A stretch of 64,000 bases of DNA, from NCBI RefSeq assembly GCF_009695605.1, contig NZ_VUNQ01000007.1, positions 1 to 64,000 of the forward strand. Reading direction: 5' to 3'. Positions 25,344-35,434 of this stretch are shown in pieces. This DNA comes from Tissierella pigra (GTDB lineage: Bacteria; Bacillota; Clostridia; Tissierellales; Tissierellaceae). Numbering within the stretch: position 1 is the first letter of the stretch; each line of letters opens with the position of its first letter. The notes beneath the pieces were generated by a model. It had not been told where the DNA came from and made no database searches. It saw only the letters and a list, made by a program, of their open reading frames with translations. The translations under genes and the position numbers were made by a program.

Positions 25344-26282
25344 TTACTTTAACTTTTCTACGATAAAATCTGTATCTAAAAAAAATGCTTGTCTTTTATC
25401 CTTATCTTCTATGTCTTCAAATCCTAGCTGATAAACTGTTGGATTAGTATTAGATTTTACAGTCAATATTTTGTTCTTTGAATCATAGGAACAAATGTAT
25501 CTAGTATAAGTAGTATAATTATACTTTGTATTTTTAACAAACCCATTTGGCATAGTCATTGCATTCATTATATTATAAGAGTATGAAAGTGCCTCTTTAG
25601 CACTATTGGGTTTAATATTCGTTTTAGTTAGATAAAATGCTTTAATAAACCTAGAAATAGGATCGTAACCTCCTGGTAAATCTTTAGCAGAGTTAAAACC
25701 TTCAAGATTATCTAAATCTAAAATTTGATTCAGTCTTCTAACATGAGATTCAAATCTCGGTGAATTTGTCATTACATCATATGGATTTTCATAGCATATC
25801 AATTCCCCTTTTCTAGGCTCAACAACAATGCACCTTTTAGTAGAATCGGCAAACATAAAATGAAAATCTGGTGATATTACATTTTCTCCCTTATGATCTT
25901 TAGTAGACATATGGATATTTGGTAGGTCTCCAATTAATTCCTCTACAGATTTATAGCTTGTAAGTGCATAGGTCAAGTAAGTCAAGCTAGAAATATTAAT
26001 CTTTTCCGATTTCACCTGATTAGCATAAAGATTGAATCCCGAAAAAGCATTGGTAATCCCTATTAATCCATATTCATTTATACCATCTTTCAATGGGTCT
26101 CTATTTTCAAAACATAGACCTAATGTTTTATATTTTGAATACAATGGTTTGCCCATTAAATCATTACAAAAATTATACTTCTTTGGTAAATAAATTACAT
26201 TGTAATTTAGAGGAACTTCATAATCCATTGTCCTCCCCATGACACAGCCATTATTATAATTTATTTTTATACCTGTACACAT
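25344..26282 (-). CDS. Choloylglycine hydrolase / penicillin V acylase family
   Basis: A 312-residue N-terminal nucleophile amidase. After Met removal Cys2 is the catalytic residue (MCTGIKINYNNGCVMGRTMD). Arg17 and Asp20 are in place, with Asn78 (GITNAFSG) and Asn173 (VMTNSP). The family hydrolyses bile-salt amides, penicillin V or acyl-homoserine-type amides. Sequence alone does not fix the substrate. There is no signal peptide, so it is cytoplasmic. Monocistronic, with terminators on its downstream side. Confidence 0.85.
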   Translation of the reverse strand: MCTGIKINYNNGCVMGRTMDYEVPLNYNVIYLPKKYNFCNDLMGKPLYSKYKTLGLCFENRDPLKDGINEYGLIGITNAFSGFNLYANQVKSEKINISSLTYLTYALTSYKSVEELIGDLPNIHMSTKDHKGENVISPDFHFMFADSTKRCIVVEPRKGELICYENPYDVMTNSPRFESHVRRLNQILDLDNLEGFNSAKDLPGGYDPISRFIKAFYLTKTNIKPNSAKEALSYSYNIMNAMTMPNGFVKNTKYNYTTYTRYICSYDSKNKILTVKSNTNPTVYQLGFEDIEDKDKRQAFFLDTDFIVEKLK

Positions 26283-26420
26283 ATTATCCCTCTTATTATC
26301 ATAATATATTTTTTGAAAAGAACCACTTTAGAAATAACTTAATTATCTATATTTTAATTATAGCTTATATTTTCTTTCATTCCAATAAGAACCACCTTTA
26401 ACAATTTTTTAAATATAATT

Positions 26421-26456
26421 TTAGAGAGGATTAAATAGTAATTTAATCCTCTCTAA
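26421..26456 (-). terminator. Terminator of the pirin gene
   Basis: AGAGAGGATTAAA / TTTAATCCTCTCT stem with a six-base loop, 30 bases past the pirin stop codon. Confidence 0.8.
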
Positions 26457-26485
26457 AGTAGTTATCTTCAACATTTAAAAATTTA

Positions 26486-27325
26486 TTAGTAATCAACCTT
26501 TTCTTTTAAAAAACTTCCATTTCTCAATTCATCAAATGCCTGTTGGATCTCTTCCTTTGTATTCATAACAATTGGTCCACCCCATGATACTGGCTCATCT
26601 AACTTATCAGAACTTATAAATAAAATCTGTATATCTTCATTAAGAGACTCTATATCTAATGAATCTCCCTCAGTTAACTTAACTGCTGTTTTCTCTCTTA
26701 CAATTTCATCTGTTACTTTAGCATCACCAGATAATAAAAATACTAATACTGATTTATTTTCTTCAGTTTCAATAGTAAATTTATTATTTGCTTTTAACAT
26801 TATATGATAGTAATCAAGTGGTAAGTATTTCCCCTTGAATCCTTCATATTCTTTATAGTTACCACTTATAAGTCTTAATATCCCTCCATCAATAGGAATT
26901 TCTTTTATGTCATTTTTCTTTATGCTGTGATACTCTGGAGCAGCCATTTTATCTTTTTTAGGCATATTTAACCAAAGCTGAACTCCTAAAAGCTTATCAG
27001 AAGCGGGTAGCTTCTCTTCATGTAATATTCCGGAACCAGCTGTCATCCACTGAACCTCTCCATCGGAAATTCCGTCCTCATGTCCAAGGCTATCCCTATG
27101 TACCATATGACCTCTAACTACTAGACTAATAGTCTCTATACCTCTATGAGGATGCATCGGAAAACCTGCTGTATATTCATCAGGATTTGTACTATCAAAA
27201 GAGTCAAGCATCAAAATAGGATCAAAAGTTTCAATTGTATTATGTCCCAAAACCCTAACTAAATTTACTCCTGCTCCATCCTTGGTTCTAAAGCCTGTCA
27301 CTCTATCTTTTATCTTTCTTTTCAT
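26486..27325 (-). CDS. Pirin family protein
   Basis: About 279 residues of the cupin-type pirin family. Metal-binding His/Glu residues are in FPMHPHRGIETISLVVRG and the following HMVHRDSLGHEDGI...AGSGILHEE. The C-terminal pirin domain includes VLVFLLSGDAKV and VSWGGPIVMNTKEEI. Many bacterial pirins have quercetin-dioxygenase-like or redox-regulatory activity; the role here is unknown. ATG 27325 with GGAGGG is chosen over ATG 27349. Stands alone between gene-poor stretches. Confidence 0.88.
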   Translation of the reverse strand: MKRKIKDRVTGFRTKDGAGVNLVRVLGHNTIETFDPILMLDSFDSTNPDEYTAGFPMHPHRGIETISLVVRGHMVHRDSLGHEDGISDGEVQWMTAGSGILHEEKLPASDKLLGVQLWLNMPKKDKMAAPEYHSIKKNDIKEIPIDGGILRLISGNYKEYEGFKGKYLPLDYYHIMLKANNKFTIETEENKSVLVFLLSGDAKVTDEIVREKTAVKLTEGDSLDIESLNEDIQILFISSDKLDEPVSWGGPIVMNTKEEIQQAFDELRNGSFLKEKVDY

Positions 27326-27349
27326 ATTATAGCCCTCCAAATTTTTCAT

Positions 27350-27855
27350 ATAATTTAATATATTTTCTTGTTCCTCTTAAGTTCTGTCTTTTACATAAAG
27401 TCGCCTCATTATTTTTGACCTATCTTCATTAATTTATCTCTAATTAGATATGGTTATCTCTAATTAAAGATAAATCGGAACCTTAATAGACTTATCCCCC
27501 TTTCCATAGATTTAAATCAATATTATTAAAAATTCTATTAAATTTTCTTACTAATCTACATCTATCTCCAATCTCTTAAAAGTAAAAATAGCTTCATATA
27601 AACAAGAGAGCATGGCTAGCATAAGCTTTCCATACTCTTAATTTTATCTCTTTCTAATAATTTATCAACCTTACCTCTTGATATGTGTAGTATATTGATA
27701 AATGAAATACATATGCAGGAGATAATCTTCTCATGGCAGGAATAAAGATATCATTATATCCACTAATCTGTCCAAATGATTTCATAGCCTCCATCAATTG
27801 TCCGAAAGGTGAAGATTTATATTCCTACCGTCCTCTTTCTATCTAATATTCTATA
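27350..27855. other. Gene-free 500-base stretch
   Basis: No supportable gene. On the minus strand a short open stretch (about 27680-27815; FGQLMEAMKSFGQISGYNDI and onward for 46 codons) reads protein-like and ends in a stop. It has no recognised family and may be a decayed gene. Confidence 0.4.
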
Positions 27856-28713
27856 TTAATTATGTTTTTTTATAACAGGTATCCATACTTCAAACTTTGC
27901 ATCCTGGGGATCTGCTGATAGATATACTTCAATATCAGGTGCATTGGCATATTCATAGCCTGATGTAGGAAGCCATTCAGTTATAATTCTCTTTTCAAGT
28001 TCTTGTATAGAATGTGGCATAGTACCTTCTCCATAAAAAATTGCCCACGTTGATGCCGGAACAATGAATTCTTCAAACTCTTTATCAATAAATTTATCGC
28101 TTGCGACAGCAATATAATACTTCCAATTTTCTTCTTCATTACAGGCACTTACTCCAAGTACACCCATGGGCTCAGAACTCATCATAGAAACAAGTTTTCC
28201 CACAGTGCCATCTTCTGCCACCCTTTGCCACATTTGTGGAACAATCTCAAAGTTTTTCTCAATCTCCTTATGTAAAGATTCTGCCACTCCAATGATTCTA
28301 AAACTATCTTTCTGTTCAATTCTATAATTCATCTCCACATCTCCTTTAATTGTTATTCTGAAGCTAATTGGAGGGAATGCCTTGATTAAAACGCCTTTTG
28401 TTCTAGCCTGTGATGGTGTAATTCCATGTATATTTTGAAAAGCTCGGTTAAATGCAGTCGGAGAATTATATCCATATTTTAAAGCAATATCGATGACTTT
28501 CTCGTTACTATTTTGCAAATCAACAGCTGCCATTGTCATACGTCTACGACGAATATATTCCGCAAGAGGTACATTTGCTATATAAGAAAACATTCTTTGG
28601 AAATGAAATGTAGAACAGCAAGCAATTTTTGCAATATATTCATAATCAATTTCATCCTCCAAATGTTCTTCAATATAACTTATGGCACTATTTAATCGTT
28701 CTATCCATTCCAT
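27856..28713 (-). CDS. AraC-family regulator with GyrI-like effector domain
   Basis: A 285-residue regulator. The N-terminal AraC double helix-turn-helix spans about 8-105 (EYIAKIACCSTFHFQRMFSY, IDIALKYGYNSPTAFNRAFQ, GITPSQARTKG). The C-terminal half is a GyrI-like/SOUL-type ligand-binding domain (YRIEQKDSFRIIGVAE..., ending EVWIPVIKKHN). This is the Rob/BltR-like architecture that senses small molecules and often controls drug exporters. The MATE gene lies next to it upstream on the same strand, a plausible target. ATG 28713 has AAAGGAGAG. Confidence 0.88.
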   Translation of the reverse strand: MEWIERLNSAISYIEEHLEDEIDYEYIAKIACCSTFHFQRMFSYIANVPLAEYIRRRRMTMAAVDLQNSNEKVIDIALKYGYNSPTAFNRAFQNIHGITPSQARTKGVLIKAFPPISFRITIKGDVEMNYRIEQKDSFRIIGVAESLHKEIEKNFEIVPQMWQRVAEDGTVGKLVSMMSSEPMGVLGVSACNEEENWKYYIAVASDKFIDKEFEEFIVPASTWAIFYGEGTMPHSIQELEKRIITEWLPTSGYEYANAPDIEVYLSADPQDAKFEVWIPVIKKHN

Positions 28714-28819
28714 CCTCTTCTCTCCTTTACAATTAAGTATAATATAATCCAGCTATTTTTTCCTCTCCATTCATGCACAAATAAGAGAGTTATCATAAAA
28801 TTAATGATATTCTAATTGC

Positions 28820-28847
28820 AAAAACGAAGAATTAATTCTTCGTTTTT
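28820..28847. terminator. Terminator of the MATE gene
   Basis: Perfect palindrome AAAACGAAGAATTAATTCTTCGTTTT, ten bases past the MATE stop codon. Confidence 0.8.
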
Positions 28848-28856
28848 ATAATTATT

Positions 28857-30260
28857 TTATTCAATTACTCCAAAGGCACCTTCACTTTGACATTCATCAT
28901 CTGTCTTGATTACTTTCTTTTGCCATTTGTTGCCTCTATATACCCAGTAACCATATAGACATACTATAAGATTACTAAAGCTCATGGAAAACCATATTCC
29001 AGTAGGCCCCCAATTTGTCAAATGTTTAAATATAAGTATCATTGGGAGTCTAACAAACCAAAGTCTGCCTATTTCCATTGCCATGGAATACTTGGTATTT
29101 CCAGAACCTTGGAATATTCCTTGTAGTACGCTGAATATACCCATTAAAGGCATTGATAAGGATATATAGAATAAATAAGTTAAGCTTAGCTCTATAACTG
29201 AAATATCATCTTTTGACTGCATAAAAAAGTTTATAATAGGCTCATCAAATGCTATTAAAAGTACACAACCTATAGTTCCTATAAGAATTGTTAATTTCAA
29301 TGCTTTATGGAAAGCCTCTCTAGCCCTATCAATTTGATTAGCACCTATATTTTGCCCTACTATTGCAGTTAAAGCTGAACCCATTCCCATGGCTGGCTGC
29401 ATTACTAAAGATGTTATTCTATTTACCATGGCATATGCTGCTATGGTAGCTGTTCCATAGGATCCTATAAATCCATTAAGTACAATAAATCCTAAGGAAG
29501 CTCCTGACTGCCCTATTGAAGATGGTAATGCTACAGTGATTATTTCTTTTACTATTGATTTATTAAATCTAAATCCTCTAAAATCTGGTCTTATTTTATT
29601 ACTTTCAGTAAATAGCATAATGACTCCTGCCAGTGCCAAGACTGCTCTAGCCACTAAAGTAGCCCAAGCGGCTCCTGCAATTCCCCAACCAAATGTAAAT
29701 ATAAATATTGGGTCTAAAACTACATTTATTATTGCTGAAATAGCACTAAGTATAGTTGGAGCTAAGGTATTTCCTTGGGCATTCATAATAGAGGTAATAT
29801 TAAAGAATAGGAACATGAATGGCAAGTCTAAAAATGTAACTCTCAAGTAAATATTACCATATAATCCTAAATCTCCAGTTCCACCCATTAATCTAATTAT
29901 AGTCGGGCTTATTAAATACCCTAAGGCAGTAAATACAATTGAAGATAATATAGTAATAGCTATTAATTGAGTTGAGTATTCTCTTGTATCCTCTATTCTA
30001 TCTCCTCCAATTAATTGAGACAAAATCGAAGTACCAGCTATAGATAATCCAATACCCAGTGACACAAATAAAAAGTTTACAGGCCATACAAAAGCCGTTG
30101 CTGCAAAATGAACTGAAGATATTTTACTAACCCATACACCATCTACTAGATTATATAGAGTCTGTATAAGGCTGTTGATTATAATTGGAATTGATAAAGT
30201 AATAAGTACATTATATATATTTCCTTTTAAAATCATTTCTGTTTTATTTTGCTTATTCAT
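28857..30260 (-). CDS. MATE-family multidrug exporter
   Basis: A 467-residue integral membrane protein with about twelve hydrophobic helices in two similar halves. The N-terminal signature is ILKGNIYNVLITLSIPIIIN, followed by LYNLVDGVWVS. A second-half repeat is ITVALPSSIGQSGASLGFIV with MVNRITSLVMQPAMGMGSAL. MATE proteins export cationic drugs in exchange for H+ or Na+. ATG 30260 has AGAGGTGG. It is separated from the AraC-type regulator downstream by a terminator. Confidence 0.88.
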   Translation of the reverse strand: MNKQNKTEMILKGNIYNVLITLSIPIIINSLIQTLYNLVDGVWVSKISSVHFAATAFVWPVNFLFVSLGIGLSIAGTSILSQLIGGDRIEDTREYSTQLIAITILSSIVFTALGYLISPTIIRLMGGTGDLGLYGNIYLRVTFLDLPFMFLFFNITSIMNAQGNTLAPTILSAISAIINVVLDPIFIFTFGWGIAGAAWATLVARAVLALAGVIMLFTESNKIRPDFRGFRFNKSIVKEIITVALPSSIGQSGASLGFIVLNGFIGSYGTATIAAYAMVNRITSLVMQPAMGMGSALTAIVGQNIGANQIDRAREAFHKALKLTILIGTIGCVLLIAFDEPIINFFMQSKDDISVIELSLTYLFYISLSMPLMGIFSVLQGIFQGSGNTKYSMAMEIGRLWFVRLPMILIFKHLTNWGPTGIWFSMSFSNLIVCLYGYWVYRGNKWQKKVIKTDDECQSEGAFGVIE

Positions 30261-30341
30261 ATTCCACCTCTTTCTATATATTTCGAGTCGCTAAACATAT
30301 ATATATTATATCATCTTCTCTAAAAAAGAAAAGTAGGTATA

Positions 30342-30379
30342 AAAAAAAATATAAGTTAGACCAAATTGGTCTAACTTAT
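30342..30379 (-). terminator. Terminator at the end of the reductase/transporter cluster
   Basis: Perfect stem ATAAGTTAGACCA / TGGTCTAACTTAT with a tiny loop, followed on the minus strand by nine T. Confidence 0.85.
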
Positions 30380-30513
30380 ATTTTCATGTGTCATAATTTT
30401 AAATTTAAGATTATAAATATTTTGCCAAAATATTTATAGAGGAGAAAACTTCATGGGGAAAAGTTTTCTACAAATCTATTGAGAACTCAAATGAGTTGTC
30501 TCCTTATTTAATG

Positions 30514-31596
30514 TCAATTCTTTATTAATTTTGTCCTTATGGTTTTAATTACCATAAACCCTAATAGTACAAAACCTACATATCCATTTATTACATATAT
30601 TATATTTACTAGTTTATCGAAAGGAACTTTTAGGCCAATAAATACTCCAATTACAGCTAAAACTACTGTTAATATTTTAAATTTATTAGTTTTTTCTTCT
30701 GAAAATCTTGCAACAACTTGCCATAAAAGTGGTACTGCTGTTGTATATATACCTGCTACTACTATGAATGAAAATATTATAGCAAGTATTGAATTTATAT
30801 TACCTGCAAGTATCAATGTAGGTACCATTGTACCAGCTAATTGGTCAATATTTGCAATAATACCTAGGGTAATAATTGCAAGTGAAATACTGAATCCTGC
30901 TGCACCTAAAACTACTCCAGTAGTAATTTCTTTTTTACTTTCACTTGATCCTCCTAGAGGCGTTAAGAATCCTGCCAACCACAACATACAGAATCCTACA
31001 TAAGAACCAGCTGCAAAGAACCAATTAGAAGATGCCTTTAATAAATTAAGCTTTGGTATTATTTCATTAGCTTCAGATAGTCCTGATGGATTTTTTATTA
31101 TAGATGCTATACCTAATATAATTGTTAATAAAACGATTGCTGGACCTATCTTACCTATTACATCTACTATCTTTCCTAAACCAAATATTACAGTACCTCC
31201 TGCTAATATGCCCATAAGTATTCCACCTAATGATGTAGGTAGTCCGTATTGCTGATTTATAGTAGCACCTGCTCCACCCATCATAACTATAAATGACATA
31301 TAAATAAATGCTATGGAGAAATAATCATAAAAGTTTCCAATTATATTTCCACAATAATATTTATATACATCGCTTCCTTTTGGAAACTGTTGTTCTTTAC
31401 CTACTGTTACAAACTCAACTGCTACATAAACAAATAATAGAAACGCTACTACTACTCCTAATATTCCTAAGTATCCATATGCACTAAAATACTGCATAAC
31501 TTCTTGTCCCGTTGCAAATCCTGAACCTATTAGAAAGGCAATATATGCCCCGGCATAAGTCATAGTTCTACCCCAGTTTATTTGCTGTTTTTCCAT
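30514..31596 (-). CDS. YkvI-like LeuT-fold membrane transporter
   Basis: About 360 residues with roughly ten hydrophobic helices. The first is GRTMTYAGAYIAFLIGSGFATGQE, whose broken helix with a GSGFATG motif is typical of amino-acid/Na+ symporters of the LeuT fold. The YkvI family is often found next to proline- or glycine-reductase genes. ATG 31596 is preferred because an upstream ATG at 31605 overlaps the ribosome site. It lies directly downstream of the grd genes behind a hairpin, so it is probably the importer of the Stickland electron acceptor (inference). Confidence 0.8.
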   Translation of the reverse strand: MEKQQINWGRTMTYAGAYIAFLIGSGFATGQEVMQYFSAYGYLGILGVVVAFLLFVYVAVEFVTVGKEQQFPKGSDVYKYYCGNIIGNFYDYFSIAFIYMSFIVMMGGAGATINQQYGLPTSLGGILMGILAGGTVIFGLGKIVDVIGKIGPAIVLLTIILGIASIIKNPSGLSEANEIIPKLNLLKASSNWFFAAGSYVGFCMLWLAGFLTPLGGSSESKKEITTGVVLGAAGFSISLAIITLGIIANIDQLAGTMVPTLILAGNINSILAIIFSFIVVAGIYTTAVPLLWQVVARFSEEKTNKFKILTVVLAVIGVFIGLKVPFDKLVNIIYVINGYVGFVLLGFMVIKTIRTKLIKN

Positions 31597-31645
31597 AGTT
31601 ATCATCTCCTATAAATTAATAGTACCTTATTAACTATTCTAGTCA

Positions 31646-31669
31646 AAAGGGGCATCAATAGCCCCTTTT
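31646..31669 (-). terminator. Intercistronic hairpin after grdB
   Basis: AAAAGGGGC / GCCCCTTTT stem, seven-base loop, between grdB and the transporter; probably a partial terminator. Confidence 0.75.
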
Positions 31670-31696
31670 ATTTCTAATGATGGAAAAATTATAGAA

Positions 31697-32995
31697 CTAG
31701 AACTGAGTTACTTCTTTTATTTCTGTATTTAATCCTTTTAAAGCTCTTTCAACCATTTTCTTTCTCAATGTATATTCTTCATTCTCTGGAAGATTTGGAT
31801 TTCCAACAGGATAAGGAATTGCAATAGTTGGAACAATTCTATTAGCTCCTACTGATTCTGAGATTGTAGTTATAGTAGACATATGAACTATAGGTATGCC
31901 ATATCTTTCGATTTCTTTTACCATCGTTGCACCGCAACGTGTACAAGTACCTCAAGTAGATGTTAAGATAACACCGTCTACTCCAGCTTCTTTTAATTCC
32001 TTTCCAATTTCAGTCCCAAATTTTATTGAATTTCCAACAGACGTTCCTGTACCAGTAGTAGTATAGAAATATTCAAATACATTACCGATAACTCCTTCTT
32101 TTTGGAATTCTTTAAGCATATCAAGGGGAGCTACTCTATCTGGGATTTCATTTGCATATACAGGGTCAAATCCACCGTGAATTGTACAATATTCTCCTGT
32201 TAAAGCCTCTCTGCCACTTACATCATATTTGCCCCATTTTTGAGCACTAGCAGACTGAATTCTATCTGGGTTGCCATGTGGAACCATTCCACCGCTAGTT
32301 ACTAAAGCAATAGTTGATTTGCTTAAATCTTTAATAGCTGGTGCTGGGTCTACCTTATCAAATACTGGCATTGGTAGTTCTGTTTCAAAAGGTTCATCAG
32401 TTAAACGAGCCAATAGCATATCTACTGCTCTTCTAGAACCTCTTTTATCTGATAAAACAGTAAGTCTCTTTCCTTGAGAAATATATCCTTCTTCTGCCGG
32501 AAGACCTAGTTCTTCATTTTTCATTAATTTCTTTACGATATTAGCCATTACTGGTAACGCTTTTCTCATTCCAGCTGCTGAATCTGTAGTTTCCACTACG
32601 ATTGCTTTAGCCCTACAAGAATCTAATCCCGGGTTTTCTATATACATACCTGTAACTACAGGAATATTTAATTCATCTATTACTGCATTAGCTACTCCTG
32701 AGCAAGCCATACCATATCTTCCTGCATTAAAAGCTGGTCCTGCAACAATAATGTCTGGATTGCTTTCTTTTATTACATTCATTATATATTCTAAAGCTTC
32801 TTCTTTGTTTTCATTAAAATAGTTATCACCACATATTAATGTTCCTACTACTTCCCCTTCTTCTCCAAGAAGACCATTAAATCCTAATGCTGGTCCAATG
32901 TTTTCCTTCTTAAAAACTGGTGCCATTCCTGCTTCTTCTTCTCCACCTATTTGACCAAAGAATTGATTAACATAATATAATACCTTGAATTTCAT
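31697..32995 (-). CDS. grdB: Glycine/sarcosine/betaine reductase protein B, selenoprotein subunit
   Basis: A 432-residue selenoprotein interrupted by an in-frame UGA (31954-31952) at residue 348, read as selenocysteine in LTSTUGTCTRCGATMVKEIE. The N-terminus is VLYYVNQFFGQIGGEEEAGM. A conventional gene call splits it into 347- and 75-residue pieces. Protein B binds the amino-acid substrate through a pyruvoyl partner and passes a carboxymethyl group to the selenocysteine of protein A. Paralogues GrdB, GrdF and GrdI serve glycine, sarcosine and betaine; I cannot tell which this is. A SECIS hairpin is expected just past the UGA. ATG 32995 has AAAGGAGGAG. Confidence 0.9.
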
Positions 32996-33020
32996 ATTTT
33001 TCTCCTCCTTTCCAAGCTAA

Positions 33021-34307
33021 TTAATATAATTTAACTGTACAATTATGATATCCGATTTCTGATGTTGCTCCAATTACTGCATTTAGCTCACATTTTAAAC
33101 TTCCGTCTTCCTCTAAGCAACCTTCCCATCCTCCTGCTAAAGTGGCTATTGCTTTATCATTTCCAATAACTCTATCTGCTGGTGGTAATGTAACTACGTG
33201 GCTAACATTTCCTGTAGATACTACTGCTATTGCTTCTTTTGCTGTATCTGCCAATGGTTGACTCATTCCATCCCAACCAGAACATTCATCAGTTATTAGT
33301 ACTGTCTTTATTCCTGAGTCTTCTAATCTCTTACAAATCATTAATAAATCAGAGTCTGGGTTACCATAACCTTCTTCAGATATAATAACTCCATCTGCTC
33401 CTAAGCTCTTACATAATTTAGCTGTATAATCACAAGTTCTAAATTTACCTTCAAGAGTAGTTAGTTCTGGAGTAAGTATTACTCCTAAGAAATTAATAGT
33501 TTTTCCATGTTCTGCATATAAATCGAGAATCGCTGAGTTGTTTTGGTGTTGGTAAGTTGTTATCTTATCACAAGCCGCAACACAGTTACCACTAATTACT
33601 GCTCCATCTAATTCTTCGTTTGGATGTAGTAGTGTAGGTAATATTAATTGACTATTAACACCATATATATATCCATCATGAAGTAATCCTTGAGAAATAA
33701 GCATTTCCACATATGCTACTTTTGGTAGGTCTGGATATTTTTTGCTTTCTTCTGCATGGCTGCCCATTTCATATACTAATACCTCATCTGGCTCCACACT
33801 TCTACCTGCTTCTCCTACAAATTCAGCTGCTTTAAGTCCTGCTAATCTAACAGTTGTTTCATGAACATGTGGCGCTAATCCTTCCACTGGAATAATATCT
33901 ACTACTAAATTAAAGGTTTGAGAAAATGGAGTCCATTTTGCACCTTCGCCCCACATATCAACTACTCCCTCTTGGAATCCTACTATATCTCCCACTGTTA
34001 CAATTGCTGCACCATAAAGCACATTTACTTTTCCGTCTCCCAATTGAGCCATCTTTGTAGATACTCCAGGGAAACCATTTCCTTCTCCCTCAATTTTTAC
34101 CCTTGGCTCAATAACGTCTTTTACTGGAATAATTCTTACTTTTTCTCCAGGTCTAGCTACGTCAAGCTTAACATCTTTAATTCTTTCGTCTTCTTTAAGC
34201 TTACTAATCAATTCCTCTTTATTTACTGTTAGAACTCCATTTTTTACAGTTGTTTCATTTCCTAATTGAATATCTTTAATATGGATTCTTCTAAGTTCAA
34301 GTTTCAA
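33021..34307 (-). CDS. grdE: Glycine/sarcosine/betaine reductase protein B, proprotein subunit
   Basis: A 428-residue GrdE/GrdG/GrdH-type proprotein. It is cleaved before Cys242 in AVISGNCVAACDK, giving two chains. That Cys becomes the pyruvoyl group that forms a Schiff base with the substrate amine. The position matches the known GrdE processing site. Translation starts at TTG 34307, preceded by GGAGGTGACTTTCC; no ATG alternative has a ribosome site. It forms a unit with grdB directly downstream. Substrate class (glycine, sarcosine or betaine) is undecided. Confidence 0.88.
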   Translation of the reverse strand: MKLELRRIHIKDIQLGNETTVKNGVLTVNKEELISKLKEDERIKDVKLDVARPGEKVRIIPVKDVIEPRVKIEGEGNGFPGVSTKMAQLGDGKVNVLYGAAIVTVGDIVGFQEGVVDMWGEGAKWTPFSQTFNLVVDIIPVEGLAPHVHETTVRLAGLKAAEFVGEAGRSVEPDEVLVYEMGSHAEESKKYPDLPKVAYVEMLISQGLLHDGYIYGVNSQLILPTLLHPNEELDGAVISGNCVAACDKITTYQHQNNSAILDLYAEHGKTINFLGVILTPELTTLEGKFRTCDYTAKLCKSLGADGVIISEEGYGNPDSDLLMICKRLEDSGIKTVLITDECSGWDGMSQPLADTAKEAIAVVSTGNVSHVVTLPPADRVIGNDKAIATLAGGWEGCLEEDGSLKCELNAVIGATSEIGYHNCTVKLY

Positions 34308-34338
34308 GGAAAGTCACCTCCGCTTTATTTTAAATTTT

Positions 34339-34722
34339 TTAATTATAAACTCTTTCATATTCATCTAATGCAGATTTCAATAATTCAGCATCAATCAAAG
34401 CATAGTCTTCACCATTTACCACGTCTACATTTCTAACACTCATATGTTTTTGGTAATTCACGATACTATTTTCAATTGTTTCTGCATAAATATTATTTGT
34501 TTTATCTATATTCTCCCTTACAATAATCGAACGATATGGGGAGAAAAACATTCTTAAACTTGCTCCTAGAGGATGATTAATAAGCTCAAAACCTGTATGC
34601 ACTAAGTCTCTTACCTTAAATAATACATCTTCAAAACTGCCTTCAACAAAGATTACTTCTTTATAGTCCTTCTTAACATTTGGATTATTAGTTACTATTT
34701 GATAACTCATATTATTTTTCAT
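34339..34722 (-). CDS. grdX: GrdX family protein
   Basis: A 127-residue protein of the GrdX family, found in glycine-reductase operons and of unknown role. Family features are SYQIVTNNPNVKKDY near the start, VRDLVHTGFELINHPLGASL in the middle and the SPYRSIIV stretch. Usually grdX heads the operon, whereas here it lies between grdA and grdE. ATG 34722 has GAGGAGGG. A second member of the family occurs at 43831. Confidence 0.85.
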   Translation of the reverse strand: MKNNMSYQIVTNNPNVKKDYKEVIFVEGSFEDVLFKVRDLVHTGFELINHPLGASLRMFFSPYRSIIVRENIDKTNNIYAETIENSIVNYQKHMSVRNVDVVNGEDYALIDAELLKSALDEYERVYN

Positions 34723-34776
34723 AGATTTCCCTCCTCTTATTGTTTTTTTGGGATCTATATTAAACAGAATTAATTA

Positions 34777-35250
34777 TTAAAACTTCGTATATTCATCTCT
34801 CATACCTTTTACTTCTGAAACGATTTCATCAACTTCAAGAACCATTTCCATCATACCAATTTGTTCATCGTATACATCAGCATCTACTGATTCTTTGAAT
34901 TCTGGTTCTACTGCATGATAAACCTTAAGTCCCAACGGAACCCCTGCTAATGGACCTGCAAAAGTTGGGTCTCCTGCTGTAACTGTTTCAGCTGCTAATC
35001 CTGCTGATTCAGCTTCTGCTCCACCGATTAATACTAGCATATTTTCTGCTCCGTATTTTTCAGTTAAATCTTTAACCCTTTTTTGATTTTCCAAATCCAT
35101 TGCACCTGCAGCCGTTCAGACAAAACATTCTGTTGCTGAAAATACTACTTCTGCAGGAGTGGTTTTTATACATTCTTCCATAGCTGGTCCTGGTATACCA
35201 TCTCTGTCACCAATAATGATAACTTTTGTGTTTTCATTAAATATTGACAT
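34777..35250 (-). CDS. grdA: Glycine reductase complex selenoprotein A
   Basis: A 157-residue selenoprotein. Start ATG 35250 (AAAGGAAG) gives [20 protein letters not shown], then TECFVU with an in-frame UGA (35118-35116) at residue 45, followed by [20 protein letters not shown]. This is the CxxU redox centre of protein A. It carries the Se-carboxymethyl intermediate from protein B to protein C, which makes acetyl phosphate. Without UGA decoding only the C-terminal 107 residues are called. First gene of the cluster; grdC and grdD are not in this window. Confidence 0.93.
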
Positions 35251-35366
35251 TTTGCCACTTCCTTTCTTTTTGTTTGATATATGTTTTTCATTTGTTTCTT
35301 AATTATATTCTATATGTTTTTTAATTGTATTTCAAGTGTATTTTAATAAAATTATAAAACTTTCTT

Positions 35367-35424
35367 CAAAAAAATTAAAAAGCTTCAATTTTGAATGATC
35401 TAAACCATCTAAAATTGAAGCTTT
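35367..35424 (-). terminator. Terminator of the GntR gene
   Basis: Fourteen-pair stem AAAGCTTCAATTTT / AAAATTGAAGCTTT with an 18-base loop, followed by an AT-rich tract on the minus strand. Confidence 0.8.
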
Positions 35425-35434
35425 CTTTAAAATT

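Noticed and set aside
31697-31924. Separate 75-aa gene downstream of the GrdB-like frame
   Set aside because: In frame with the 347-aa piece through a UGA in the canonical LTSTUGTCTRC context, so it is one selenoprotein.
34777-35100. Short 107-aa protein as a complete gene
   Set aside because: It is only the part of grdA after the selenocysteine UGA; the full gene starts at 35250.
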